Numbered from the stretch's first letter, positions 30,851-40,491 are shown. The stretch: DNA of 47,110 nucleotides from Glaciimonas sp. (GCA_012927585.1 JABBOY010000040.1:1-47110); one strand, 5' to 3'. The notes: generated from the sequence alone by a model not told the origin. Made by a program: numbers and translations.

Positions 30851-32532
30851 ATCGAAACGATAAATCATTGAATAACAATGACTTACCTTCTATTTCGGCT
30901 CTTCCGAAGGGTGAAAATTCCTGGCGAATTGATTGGTTCGGGGATTTAGCATTTCCGAACAGATCAATTCGCCGAACTCAGCCCTCACTGTTTCTGTATC
31001 TGTCCCGCGTGCTTGATAGCAATTACCGCGACGATCCCTCCGTACTGCTATCTCCAGACTCAACCACACCCGCTAAATTTCAGCGCAAGGCTTGGGTCTC
31101 GGTGGGTACATTGCCGCTTCTGCGCATTGGCGACATCTGGTGCGACGGCAGATTGGAAACTCGCCCCGATTACGAATTGGAAAGTTTCGCCGACCTACGC
31201 ATCGACGACACGACTGTGCATCTGATCAAGGCCGGCCTGAACCTGGATGACAAAGGTTTTCTGTTGCCTTTGTCAGAACATCCGTGGCACATGCAGTGCA
31301 CGCATTCGTACTGCGTGATGGTGGATCTGCCTGATGACCGCCGACTCATCATCCCCTGCGTTGAGCTGATCAGGTTTTACTTCGGTTCATCCAGTAGTCT
31401 GGTAACCAAGCTGTTTTTACCGCCACTCGAACGCAAAGCGCTGTACTGCAATCCCAAATTCGACAAAGCCAATGGCCGCCTTGTGCTGGAACTGGCTGAG
31501 AAAATTTCGGGTGCTTCTGCTGCGGATATTGGCCGCCTGCATCTGGACCCTGTCGCCTGGCGTGCCGCCGTGCATGTTGGCACGTCCGCATTGAAGGCGT
31601 CCTTGTCCAACCAACATGTTTACCCTCAAGCCTTCTTTCCGTTTGAAGGGAATACGACACTGATCGCTGCCGGCAGATGGCTATCTTTCGGGGAAAAGCC
31701 TCAGGCAACCTTCATCGTCTACAACCTGCGTTCGTGCTCCCATCCCTTCCCATATCATTCGTTGCGTTATGAATCCAAAGATAACCTTCGGTGCCCAGCT
31801 CAAGGCGGGCCATCGGAACCAACTCAATCAGCTAAACGTGGACACCAATCGGCACGCGACTCGCGCAACCAGCATCTGGTAGAACAGGATGCATCGAACG
31901 GGCTGGTGCCAAAAATTAAACAGATTCGGTTCGAACCGCGTTTCCCGGATCTGAAGAAAAAGACGGTTTGGAAGAATAAGTCGCTCTCCTCGCCGGATGC
32001 CAGTCAGTCACTCATTGGAACAACTGCACCTCCAATTGACCGAGTCGCCATCGGAGAGCCTGGTTCAGAACGTCGTATTCGTTCTATGGATTTAGCCATC
32101 CTATCAAGGCCAAAATCGGATAAACAACCGGTGCCAGAGTTTCTGCGGGAAGCGGTCAAAGAGCTGATGCAGCTGCAAGGCTTGCACATTGAGTTGCTAA
32201 CCGAAAGTGAAGAGGATGGTTGGACCATCCCTGTCACGATGTTGTCCAATGAAGATGGAGAAATTGACTTAAGGCTTTTCGTTGATGAGAATGCTGACGA
32301 TCTACGTTTGCGCAGAACATCCGTATTCGCATTAAGGCGCGATCAGGAACATCTGAGTGTCGTATTTATCGAAGCATCGCCTGTCCATATGAAATTTTAT
32401 TCGACAACTGGTAACGATCCGGAAGAAATCTGGCAGACATTGAGATACGCTGCCCGTGACTTTATTTACAGACGCGAATCAGAAAATATTGCCGAGTTGA
32501 TCAATTGGGTATTTGAAAATGGAATCGATTAG
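30838..32532 (+). CDS. TnsE-like transposition targeting protein
   Basis: The 564-residue protein resembles Tn7 TnsE in length and layout. It has an N-terminal SISALPKGENSWRIDWFGDL segment, a middle block around IPCVELIRFYFGSSSSLVTK, a low-complexity linker (about 310-420) and a C-terminal domain around VKELMQLQGLHIELLTESEE with later strands. TnsE of Tn7 steers insertion to lagging-strand DNA and conjugating plasmids by binding recessed 3' ends and the sliding clamp. The nominal GTG start lies inside the terminal repeats, and a slightly later start is possible. Unlike Tn7, the gene sits at the opposite end from tnsABC. The assignment rests on remembered similarity and context. Confidence 0.55.
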   Translation: MLRQYRNDKSLNNNDLPSISALPKGENSWRIDWFGDLAFPNRSIRRTQPSLFLYLSRVLDSNYRDDPSVLLSPDSTTPAKFQRKAWVSVGTLPLLRIGDIWCDGRLETRPDYELESFADLRIDDTTVHLIKAGLNLDDKGFLLPLSEHPWHMQCTHSYCVMVDLPDDRRLIIPCVELIRFYFGSSSSLVTKLFLPPLERKALYCNPKFDKANGRLVLELAEKISGASAADIGRLHLDPVAWRAAVHVGTSALKASLSNQHVYPQAFFPFEGNTTLIAAGRWLSFGEKPQATFIVYNLRSCSHPFPYHSLRYESKDNLRCPAQGGPSEPTQSAKRGHQSARDSRNQHLVEQDASNGLVPKIKQIRFEPRFPDLKKKTVWKNKSLSSPDASQSLIGTTAPPIDRVAIGEPGSERRIRSMDLAILSRPKSDKQPVPEFLREAVKELMQLQGLHIELLTESEEDGWTIPVTMLSNEDGEIDLRLFVDENADDLRLRRTSVFALRRDQEHLSVVFIEASPVHMKFYSTTGNDPEEIWQTLRYAARDFIYRRESENIAELINWVFENGID

Positions 32533-32631
32533 CCAACTGTGTTTTTGAGTCGTTGTCATTAGACGCGTACTAACTGTTTTATTGCTCTCACCTAAAATTT
32601 CAAAAGATCAGGCAGAGAAATTATCTCAACG

Positions 32632-33357
32632 TTAACCCCAATAAACTTCCGTAGCAAGATATCCCCATATAACAGTTCGTACTAACATTGTCCCTGCTTG
32701 AACAGCAAAATATCTGTAGACGTTATCCTGAACTACAACCCAGCCATCGATAAGGTCTTGTCCACCTACAACTCTAGTCATCATCCGACTACCGACTTCC
32801 GGCCAAGCACTAAAACCGGCAATGGAAGTAGCCTCGAAATCGTTTCGTTCGGATTCACTCAACGTTTCCAAAGGCCTGGCCCAAACATAGTCAGGCTCAT
32901 CTGGGATAGGTTCGCCGAACTCGAAATAGGCATGCCCTCTTGCGTTTTTCAAAACGACTCTATTGATACGATCATTCTCCGGATGCCAAATTGTTTTAGA
33001 CTCGTCCTCTCCCTTCGGCAGATATATTTCTTTTGAATTTTCTATGCGCTTGAGTAGAGACCGATTTCGAGCTAGCGCCCTTTGAAAATTCAGATTTTTT
33101 TGTTTTGCTGGGTCGGTTGTTCCAGCTAAAATGCAACTGAGAAAAATAGCAAAATATTCCTCATCCTTTGAGAAGCCGCTATTGCACTTACTGCAAACCA
33201 TAATTTGAGGAACATGCGAAGGAAGCGGTCTGTCCAAGAATATTTTTGAAGGGACATGATCTCTATTGGCTTTTGCCGATGTTAACAATTCTCCGCAATA
33301 AATGCAGCATGATTTCAGTCACTCATCTGAGAAATCTTCAATTTCGTTCAAAGTCAA
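32632..33357 (-). pseudogene. HNH-type endonuclease gene with an in-frame TGA at codon 13
   Basis: From TTG at 33357 the frame reads TLNEIEDFSDE, then TGA (33321-33319), then LKSCCIYCGELLTSAKANRD and HVPSKIFL. This includes the first zinc pair (CIYC), the HNH-like DHVP block, the second pair CSKC and the following NSGFSKDEEY, typical of a family of HNH nucleases with two CxxC pairs. The TGA is probably a mutated Trp codon. After the stop the rest of the frame (~225 residues) is open. Without read-through, translation could only resume at CTG 33318 or TTG 33288, the latter losing the first zinc pair. It is convergent with the TnsE-like gene. Confidence 0.6.
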
Positions 33358-33629
33358 CCCCTGTACGCGCCATATTCTACCGCGTGAAATTTCCTACTAG
33401 AATTAGTAATAAAGCTTAAGCGTCGCCGAAAATAATAATTAATGCATCATATTTTGAGTCATACTAAAAAAATAAGTGTATTGCAAACTTGGCCTGTACT
33501 GTTTGGAGACTAGTTGCGATTGCCTCCCATAATTGAAAAGGCTTTCTTGTACTTGATGTAGGACATCCCTCTACTAGCGCGTCACTCCTTAATTATTTTA
33601 GCAATACGATTAACCGCGAAGACAGAATC

Positions 33630-35030
33630 ATGACATCGAACACCAAGCACGCTAATGCATTTCCGACGAAGCGGTTTTTCGTCGATATGCTGATCAAAGA
33701 TATCGAATTACATGACGCCATTCTCGATTTATTGGATAACTGCCTGGATGGTGCGATGCGTACTGCAGCAAAGCAGAGCGGAAGAGATCCGGTTAGGCCG
33801 TACGACGGCTTCTCGGCTTGGATAGAATTCGACCAGAATAGCTTCTGCATAACCGATAATTGCGGCGGTCTACCCATTCAATTAGCGGAAAGTTACGCAT
33901 TCCGTATGGGTAGAGCCGACTCTGACCGCGATAACGATTTGGCGACGGTAGGGGTTTACGGGATCGGAATGAAAAGAGCTGTATTCAAGCTCGGTAAAAA
34001 TACGGAAATTCTGAGTCGGACAACGGATGGAGGTTTCAGCGTAACGATAACTCCAGATTGGTTGGAAAGCGATTCAAATTGGGAGCTACCCATAAATGAA
34101 CAAAACGACGTACTGGAAGCTGTTGGAACTAAAATCTTCGTTACCCAACTTCGCGACGGAATTCCTCGTGTCTTTTCCAACGAGACGGATTTCGAACGGA
34201 CATTGAAAACTGCAATTTCCTCGTACTACGGCTTCATTATCGAAAAGGGATTCAAAGTTTTCGTAAACAACGAAGAAATACAACCGTTTAAAGTTTCCAT
34301 CATCGCGGACAACTTCGATTCAAATGAAGGAATTACTCCTTATATTTATGAAGGAAATATCGGCGGAGTTGATGTACATATTACTGTAGGACTTTACAGA
34401 GAATTACCAAACGAAGAAGAGGAAGAAGCAGCATTGATTGGTCGACCATCATCAGAAAGAGCAGGATGGACGATTGTATGCAATGACCGTGTCATTTTAT
34501 ATGCTGATAAAACACGCGTAACCGGCTGGGGCGAAGCAAGCGTTCCGCAATATCATACTCAATTCATTTCGATTGCAGGATTAGTCGAACTTAGATCCAA
34601 TAACGCGAGTCAACTACCTCTTACAACTACGAAACGCGGAATCGACGGCAACTCTGAACTCTATCTTTCGATAAAAGATTTTATGAGGGAGGGGCTTAAA
34701 ACATTTACGGATTTTACGAACAAATGGAAGAAGTCTTCAAAAGAACTGCACGAGATAAATGTGCAACTCTCAGCTATCGATCCCGCAATTGCCCGCGCAA
34801 ATGTACCTGCAAATAAATGGTCCAGGGTTGCTAAGGGAGTGGGCGGACAAAGATACAGGCCGAACCTGCCCTTGCCTAAAGAAGACGATCCGCCGCGTCA
34901 GATTCGATTTTCGCGCAAAGTTAGCGAAATCAATGAAGTCGCAACCTACCTGTTTGACGACACATCAACACCAGTTGGCGACGTCGGCGCGAAATGTTTC
35001 GATGACGTTCTCCGAAAGGCAAGAAAATGA
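33630..35030 (+). CDS. MORC-like GHKL ATPase 1
   Basis: The 466-residue protein has an N-terminal GHKL/HATPase_c_3 domain. Its N-box is HDAILDLLDNCLDGA (residues 28-42), G1 is ITDNCGG (74-80) and G2 is GVYGIGMKRAVFKLG (108-122). An S5-like second half follows, with QLPLTTTKRGID as the likely conserved lysine loop. MORC/MutL-type ATPases dimerise on ATP binding and act on DNA, and prokaryotic relatives occur in restriction-modification-like operons. The stop overlaps the next gene by ATGA, so it works with that partner. The upstream 33358-33629 stretch is AT-rich with no gene. It differs strongly from the second MORC-like protein at 36637-38382. Confidence 0.8.
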   Translation: MTSNTKHANAFPTKRFFVDMLIKDIELHDAILDLLDNCLDGAMRTAAKQSGRDPVRPYDGFSAWIEFDQNSFCITDNCGGLPIQLAESYAFRMGRADSDRDNDLATVGVYGIGMKRAVFKLGKNTEILSRTTDGGFSVTITPDWLESDSNWELPINEQNDVLEAVGTKIFVTQLRDGIPRVFSNETDFERTLKTAISSYYGFIIEKGFKVFVNNEEIQPFKVSIIADNFDSNEGITPYIYEGNIGGVDVHITVGLYRELPNEEEEEAALIGRPSSERAGWTIVCNDRVILYADKTRVTGWGEASVPQYHTQFISIAGLVELRSNNASQLPLTTTKRGIDGNSELYLSIKDFMREGLKTFTDFTNKWKKSSKELHEINVQLSAIDPAIARANVPANKWSRVAKGVGGQRYRPNLPLPKEDDPPRQIRFSRKVSEINEVATYLFDDTSTPVGDVGAKCFDDVLRKARK

Positions 35031-36004
35031 GCCTAGGAGCAAGTATTCCTTACCATTTGCGTCAAAACAAATCCATCGAACGCTCTTTATTTATAGATCT
35101 TCTTTCTCGCATTGGAAGATTTCGAAATATTTCAGATTACACATATATCGGTTTTGGCGGCCCATTTTTGGAAGATTTCAAATTTTTACATAGCACGCTA
35201 CGAATTCAAAAAATGATTTCGATTGAATCGGATCCGAATACCGTCTATCGGCAAAATTTTAACTTGCCGTTATCTTGCATAGAAATAAGAAATGCATTAA
35301 GCAGAGATTTTCTTACCTCTCATGATTTCTCTGGGCCAAGCATCGTTTGGTTCGACTATACGACGCCGAAACAATTGGCAAATCAGCTGGCCGAAAGTCA
35401 AGTACTTGTTTCGAAACTTACGGTCGGTGACATTATCAAAATAACCTTGAACGCAAGCCCTGAATCATTGGGAAGACCTCCTGGCGACGCGGACCTGAAA
35501 GACTTCCGTGCTGCGGAGGCAAAGCGCCGCTTGGGCGAATACGGGCCAGCCGTAATCGATCCTGACAGAGTATCGGCCGCAAATTTCCCGGCACTTCTAC
35601 TTCAAACATTGCACAGTGCGTGCAAGAGGGGCGTAGAAGGCGACAAACGACTCTATATTCAACCGTTAAGTGCATTCGTTTATAAAGACGGCCAACAGAT
35701 GTTGACCGCTACTGCTGTAATTTTAAATCATGCAGATACAGATGCATTTTTCACGCAAACTCGATTGAGACACTGGGCATATTCGAATTTCGATTGGATC
35801 AACCCTGAGCCTATAAGCATTCCGAATTTGTCGGCAAAAGAACGATTATTTATCGAATCTCTTCTTCCCGGCGGCGAGACCGCAGACATTCGCGATAAAT
35901 TAGGATACTTTATAGGAGAAAATGAACGAGAGGCTCTCGAGCATTTGAGTAACTTTATTAACTACTATAGGCTTTCGCCGTACTATTCGAGGATCGTTAT
36001 GTAG
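35027..36004 (+). CDS. Rossmann-fold (methyltransferase-like) partner of MORC-like ATPase 1
   Basis: The 325-residue protein starts with YHLRQNKSIERSLFIDLLSR. A Gly-rich TYIGFGGPFLEDF strand-loop follows, then MISIESDPNTVYRQNF (an acidic residue at the end of strand 2) and IVWFDYTTP (motif IV-like), which together suggest a SAM-methyltransferase-type Rossmann fold. Catalytic residues are not certain, and the family is one I know only as uncharacterised. Its ATG overlaps the stop of the MORC-like gene. The C-terminal ~50 residues (IESLLPGGETADIRDKLGYF and on to SPYYSRIV) are repeated as a relic at 40492-40669. Confidence 0.6.
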   Translation: MSLGASIPYHLRQNKSIERSLFIDLLSRIGRFRNISDYTYIGFGGPFLEDFKFLHSTLRIQKMISIESDPNTVYRQNFNLPLSCIEIRNALSRDFLTSHDFSGPSIVWFDYTTPKQLANQLAESQVLVSKLTVGDIIKITLNASPESLGRPPGDADLKDFRAAEAKRRLGEYGPAVIDPDRVSAANFPALLLQTLHSACKRGVEGDKRLYIQPLSAFVYKDGQQMLTATAVILNHADTDAFFTQTRLRHWAYSNFDWINPEPISIPNLSAKERLFIESLLPGGETADIRDKLGYFIGENEREALEHLSNFINYYRLSPYYSRIVM

Positions 36005-36124
36005 CGCCTAAGATGAGCTGAGACTTTCTTCCGCTTCTAGCATTGGGCAGGTTCCACGAGTTAAATTCATCTGCGCAAATTTAAATCGTCGCCTATCTCA
36101 ACTAAATTAAAAAGAGGAACTGCA

Positions 36125-36631
36125 ATGACGAAAACTGCAAGTGCTAGGTTGGTCTTACAAGATGTAGTTTTCGTTCGAAATAAATTGGAAACTGAAGTCG
36201 GACATATCGAATGGAGGCTATACTGGATTTTGGCAGTTGTCTTTTTGCGTTCCGTTGGACACGTCCTCGACAAAGTAGACGGCTCCAACGATCTCGACCT
36301 TAAAAAAGAAGCTAATGCATTATTTAAGTCTTGGCAAATCGGAAATGAACACGAGATTTTTCGGAGTTTCATCGATTGTGAACGGAATAGCATCCTAAAA
36401 GAATACGAATCAGATATGTCAGAAGGTCCGGTACCCGTGTTAATAAATCTTAAGAATAAAGCCGGATGCGACGTGATTCAACAAGTTCTTATCGAGGAAA
36501 ACATTTATCGCCCTATGACCTCCGGAGTTTACGAAGGCGAAGACGGACGAACGCTAATTGACGAGGCCATTTCTTGGTGGGAAAGCCAGCTCGATAAGCT
36601 GGATCGTGTAGATGCCGGTCAGCCTGGATAG
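36125..36631 (+). CDS. Small helical protein, possibly HEPN-like
   Basis: The 168-residue, mostly helical protein is next to the MORC-partner pair. AGAGGA lies ~7 nt before the ATG. Its core (WILAVVFLRSVGHVLDKVDG, then FRSFIDCERNSILKEYE) is shared with a group of uncharacterised proteins. The RSVGH motif and helical pattern recall HEPN domains (R-x4-6-H), although the spacing is short by one. It is transcribed with, but separated by 120 bp from, the previous gene. It ends 5 bp from the convergent MORC-like gene. Function unknown. Confidence 0.55.
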   Translation: MTKTASARLVLQDVVFVRNKLETEVGHIEWRLYWILAVVFLRSVGHVLDKVDGSNDLDLKKEANALFKSWQIGNEHEIFRSFIDCERNSILKEYESDMSEGPVPVLINLKNKAGCDVIQQVLIEENIYRPMTSGVYEGEDGRTLIDEAISWWESQLDKLDRVDAGQPG

Positions 36632-36636
36632 AACGT

Positions 36637-38382
36637 TCAGTTAAAGCCACTCGATACCAGATGTTTTAATAGTGGATAAATCTCGTTGCGAATCTTAATT
36701 AATTCGCCGGCATCGAACACATTCACTCCGTGAACGACGCCGTTCAGTTTCGGAACGTGTTCCGAAGCATATTTTACTGAGACCCACAAAATTTGCTTCT
36801 CTTCGGCGCCGAATATTTCTTGAATAGTCTTCTCCACCTTCAACCAACCTAACATCATCGCCAAATCAATTCCGTGATTGTCTTTCTGTTCTTGCGTACG
36901 ATTTTTTTTCTGGCCTTCTTTAGTCGCATAAAAGTGGTCTTTAACCGTACCAAATTTTCCGGTGCGTTTAACGAAATCGCGCAAAGACTTCTCCAAAATT
37001 GCTCGTAGCAGCATCGCCCCTGCACAAGGAGCCGACAGGCACGCCAAATTCGACGCCTCGATAATGAAGCCGTTCAATATTGCGTCTTTCGTAATCGGAA
37101 AATCGCCAGGCAGAAGAGTGGTCCAGTTTTTGGGATGGCTTTGCTCGTTATCCTTCGCGGATGATCTATTCTCGTCTTGCCCAGCCCCCCCTTTTTTATT
37201 CTCTCCATTCTTCTGCGTTATCTTGGAAGGCGAGGTTGCGCTTTGTTTCGCATCTGCCGGTTGTGTGTTATTTTTGGATTCAGCAGGATATAATTTTTTT
37301 ATGGAAGTTCGATAATTTTCGGCGATAGGTTGAAGCTTATCTTTCAGTTGCATGAACAGGGCACCGTCCGTTCGAAGTGCCGTTTTAAAAGTATTCCATG
37401 GCATCCTTCCGGAATCTTCGGATACGAATCTAACTATGCACACAAATCCGTTGTATTCTGAATGCCATTTCGTTTTCCATCCGTGCTCCCTTTCCGTGCT
37501 GCTCGACACAATCACCCTATCATTGCAAATGAAATATAGACCGTAATAATCCGTCAAAGTCAAATTAACAGATCTCGAATAAATTTCCTTTTCACTTGGA
37601 AAGGTATACTGGCTGTGGATTCCAGCTTCGATAAATATCTGAACGCCTTCTATCTTTAGGGGTAAATGGATGGGGTCGAATTTTGAATTCTTACGGATTG
37701 TCGGCAGATCAGCTTTGATTTTTTCCTGCATCTCATGGAATTCGTTGGAAAAATTGATTTCCAATCCTTTATTGATGTAAAGAGCGTAGCGAGCAGCCAC
37801 TTTTTCAAGTGCATTCTCAAACCACAATTTATTCTGGATTTCGTAAAGAATATCCGGCTTGATATTCGAGACGACGAACAATGTTTTGCGTTTTCCGCTG
37901 GATTTGTATACGTTGGCCGGAAAGGGAAGGTTGCCAGAAAGCTTTTCCCCATCAAATTGCATCTTGAACGCTACTTTGCCGTTATCCGTCGATAATTCGT
38001 AGGAACTTCCGAATTTCAGTAATGAACGCTTTAGTCCGAGTCCGTAGTGGCCGATGCCGAATCGGTGATTTGAAATATCCGCAGTAACGAACGCTTTTTG
38101 AGTCAATGTTAGCTCATCGAATCCCAAACAATTATCCAAGACACTGATGCTTTTTCTGCTCAAGCGGATGCTGACCTTATATCCTGAGTAATCATTTGGC
38201 AGCCCGTAAATATCGCTGTCGCACTTACCCGACAGCAAATGGTCTCGCGCTGCATCTATTGAATTGTCGATTAAATCAAAAATCGATTCCAGAACCGTAA
38301 TATCTGTCGTCAGAATGCTTTCCAAATAATCTTTGCTGACACCTGCCTGAACGTTTATTGTCTTGATGATTGGATTTGGCAT
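36637..38382 (-). CDS. MORC-like GHKL ATPase 2
   Basis: The 581-residue protein starts with a GHKL domain: N-box ESIFDLIDNSIDAA (32-45), G1 VLDNCLGF (81-88) and G2 GIGHYGLGLKRSLLKFG (109-125). The S5-like half has GRMPWNTFKTALRTDG (about 323-338), the probable conserved Lys loop. A low-complexity linker (~370-420) leads to a C-terminal helical module (NGFIIEASNLACLSAPCAGA through LNGVVHGVN) that the other MORC-like protein lacks. The methyltransferase gene lies 12 nt upstream on the same strand. It probably forms a DNA-acting module with the methyltransferase. Confidence 0.8.
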   Translation of the reverse strand: MPNPIIKTINVQAGVSKDYLESILTTDITVLESIFDLIDNSIDAARDHLLSGKCDSDIYGLPNDYSGYKVSIRLSRKSISVLDNCLGFDELTLTQKAFVTADISNHRFGIGHYGLGLKRSLLKFGSSYELSTDNGKVAFKMQFDGEKLSGNLPFPANVYKSSGKRKTLFVVSNIKPDILYEIQNKLWFENALEKVAARYALYINKGLEINFSNEFHEMQEKIKADLPTIRKNSKFDPIHLPLKIEGVQIFIEAGIHSQYTFPSEKEIYSRSVNLTLTDYYGLYFICNDRVIVSSSTEREHGWKTKWHSEYNGFVCIVRFVSEDSGRMPWNTFKTALRTDGALFMQLKDKLQPIAENYRTSIKKLYPAESKNNTQPADAKQSATSPSKITQKNGENKKGGAGQDENRSSAKDNEQSHPKNWTTLLPGDFPITKDAILNGFIIEASNLACLSAPCAGAMLLRAILEKSLRDFVKRTGKFGTVKDHFYATKEGQKKNRTQEQKDNHGIDLAMMLGWLKVEKTIQEIFGAEEKQILWVSVKYASEHVPKLNGVVHGVNVFDAGELIKIRNEIYPLLKHLVSSGFN

Positions 38383-38394
38383 CGATACCCTTAG

Positions 38395-39537
38395 TTAGGC
38401 GGCTTCTTTTTGAGTCACTTGTTTACTCGATAATTTTTTATGGATTACGCCAAGTATAGATTCCGAAACGAATGGAGAAACACTATTGCCAATCATTCTA
38501 AAACTGTGCCACTTTGTGTTGTGAAAGCAGAACCAGTCTGGGAACCCTTGAAGTCTTGCCGCTTCTCGCACCGTTATTACCCGAGACTTGCTCGGATGAA
38601 TCGGTCTTACGGCTTGATGGCTTCCCTTGTCGGCCCCAGTACCTGCTCGTAAGGTTGGACAAAGTCCGTTCCAGGAAAGTCTTTTCGAACGGCTGACGGG
38701 GTCGGTTTGCCCTGGAATGATCGAACCGTATCTCTCGCTTATTTCCGGCAAGTGTTTGGTATCGTAATTCCCTGAACATTTTCCCTTCTTCAGATAGTCG
38801 ATAGCATCATTCCACCCCAAACCTGATGGCGGCAGCGAACGCATTTTTAATGCATAATCCGAAACCTTTTTTATTGCTCTGTATTTAGACCACCCGAAAT
38901 TGTCGGCATCTTTATCCTGGCTGATCGGTTCAGATAAGTCGTATATTGCATCTTTTACCGTTACAGACATTTTTCCTATCGAAAGAATTTCCCGTGCCTC
39001 AATCGACGAAATTCGCTTAGGGTCGTATCCGATTACAACTACTCTCTTACGTTTCGTAGGTGCCCCATATTTCGACGCATCAACAATAAAGGGGTCTAAT
39101 ACGACGTATTTCGGATCCGCCAATTTGATAGCTCCATACAATTCATCCGAATTTTTTTCGTCGAGCAATCCCTCGACGTTTTCCATTACAAAAAACTTCG
39201 GACTTATAATATTTACCGTATTGAAAAAATACCGAAGTAATGAGCGACGGGGATCATTTACATCCCCCTTACCCATGCGACTGTAGCCCTGACATGGCGG
39301 CCCGCCAATAACGCCGTCAATCTCCTGACCTGCAAGAAGTAATTTCCAATCGTTTCCGTCCAACTTGGATAGATCTCCATTAACGACGTTTGTATTCGGG
39401 AAATTTCTCTTATAGGCTGACTGTAAGGTCTCGTCGATATCTACAGCAACTACCACGTTAAAACCTGCCAATTTAGCACCCAATCCAAAACCGCCGCACC
39501 CACTAAACAGATCAACAATTTTAGGTTGACTTGACAT
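38395..39537 (-). CDS. C5 cytosine DNA methyltransferase
   Basis: The 380-residue protein has the ordered motifs of C5-methyltransferases: motif I DLFSGCGGFGLGAKLAGF (SAM binding), IV GGPPCQGYSRMG with the catalytic Cys (about 82), VI MENVEGLL, VIII PTKRKRVVVIG, IX VREAARLQGFP and X RMIGNSVSP. The target-recognition region lies between VIII and IX, and its sequence specificity is unknown. AGGGGAA precedes the ATG. It shares a divergent promoter region with the SprT-like gene. A Vsr endonuclease in the same element fits, since Vsr repairs T:G mismatches from deaminated 5-methylcytosine. No restriction nuclease gene is recognised beside it. Confidence 0.92.
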   Translation of the reverse strand: MSSQPKIVDLFSGCGGFGLGAKLAGFNVVVAVDIDETLQSAYKRNFPNTNVVNGDLSKLDGNDWKLLLAGQEIDGVIGGPPCQGYSRMGKGDVNDPRRSLLRYFFNTVNIISPKFFVMENVEGLLDEKNSDELYGAIKLADPKYVVLDPFIVDASKYGAPTKRKRVVVIGYDPKRISSIEAREILSIGKMSVTVKDAIYDLSEPISQDKDADNFGWSKYRAIKKVSDYALKMRSLPPSGLGWNDAIDYLKKGKCSGNYDTKHLPEISERYGSIIPGQTDPVSRSKRLSWNGLCPTLRAGTGADKGSHQAVRPIHPSKSRVITVREAARLQGFPDWFCFHNTKWHSFRMIGNSVSPFVSESILGVIHKKLSSKQVTQKEAA

Positions 39538-39559
39538 CCGACTTCCCCTTGGTTTGTGC

Positions 39560-39635
39560 CACTAAAACTTTTGGCATTGTTTCACAAATCGAATTAATAT
39601 TGACAGCAGTTTTAGTGTATCGTACGATACAAACT
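39560..39635 (+). promoter_or_regulatory. Divergent control region with a leaderless-type promoter
   Basis: TTGACA (39600-39605), a 17-nt spacer and TACGAT (39623-39628) form a strong promoter whose start site would fall at or next to the ATG at 39636. The perfect 14-bp palindrome GTATCGTACGATAC (39617-39630) covers the -10. CACTAAAAC (39560-39568) and GTTTTAGTG (39609-39617) form a second inverted repeat. It is a probable operator for the methyltransferase and protease genes. Confidence 0.6.
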
Positions 39636-40424
39636 ATGTCAATATTAATAACTTCTTGCACGCCCACGGAAGAACTATATAAGCAATTAAATTTTGCCTA
39701 CGAGTTCTTCAACGCTAGTTTGTTCGAAGGAAAGCTACCCCAAACTGTCATTACCGTTCAACGCGACAGAAATACGATGGGTTATTTCTCACCTTTGCGT
39801 TGGAGCAACCAGGCCGGCGCAAAGGCGCATGAGATAGCATTGAATCCGGCCTACTTCGCAAAAAGAAAAGTTATAGAAGTCTTTCAAACGCTCGTTCATG
39901 AGCAATGTCACGCTTGGCAATACGAATTCGGCGAACCTAGTCGCCACGGCTACCACAATGCAGCATGGGCCGACAAAATGGTTTCCGCTGGATTGATGCC
40001 CAGCTCCACAGGTGAAATCGGAGGCGACAGGACAGGTCAGAGAATGTCCGACTATCCGATCCCAAACGGCCCATTCGAACAAACGTGTCTAAAGTTAATC
40101 CAGGATGGATTCTCATTTTTTTGGACGGATCGGCGTATCGCAAAAATCGACGACAGCAATGCTGTGACCGAAATACGAACCGAAATGCCGACGGCGATTG
40201 CCGATCCGAAGGCCTATCTTTCCCAACCGATCGGAAATGTTTTCAAGGATTTTACGCCGCTAGAGGCACTCCAAAGAGTGAAGAAAGCGGATTCCAAATC
40301 CAAGTATTTTTGCCCATCGTGCAATTGCAGCATCTGGGGGAAATTGGGCTTAGCAATCCGCTGTGAGGAATGCGACGAATTGTTCATCAATGCAAAAAAA
40401 CGAAAAGAAACTGCAGAATATTAA
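39636..40424 (+). CDS. SprT-like zinc metalloprotease
   Basis: The 262-residue protein is related to the SprT/Spartan proteases, which degrade proteins crosslinked to DNA. The active site is LVHEQCHAWQ (HExxH: H88, E89, H92), with RHGYHN as the likely third ligand, and YFNPAYF-type strands precede it. The C-terminus is a zinc ribbon (CPSCNCS ... CEECDEL), as in SprT-like proteins. The ATG at 39636 lies 5 nt after the palindrome. A longer frame upstream would include the promoter. It is divergent from the methyltransferase gene, which suggests clean-up of trapped DNA-protein complexes, for example methyltransferase adducts, but this is inference. Confidence 0.8.
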   Translation: MSILITSCTPTEELYKQLNFAYEFFNASLFEGKLPQTVITVQRDRNTMGYFSPLRWSNQAGAKAHEIALNPAYFAKRKVIEVFQTLVHEQCHAWQYEFGEPSRHGYHNAAWADKMVSAGLMPSSTGEIGGDRTGQRMSDYPIPNGPFEQTCLKLIQDGFSFFWTDRRIAKIDDSNAVTEIRTEMPTAIADPKAYLSQPIGNVFKDFTPLEALQRVKKADSKSKYFCPSCNCSIWGKLGLAIRCEECDELFINAKKRKETAEY

Positions 40425-40491
40425 CGCTTTTAACGTAGCGCAAAAGTAAGCGCGCATTACCGCGATAATATGTTTTCCGCTTCAAGGACTG

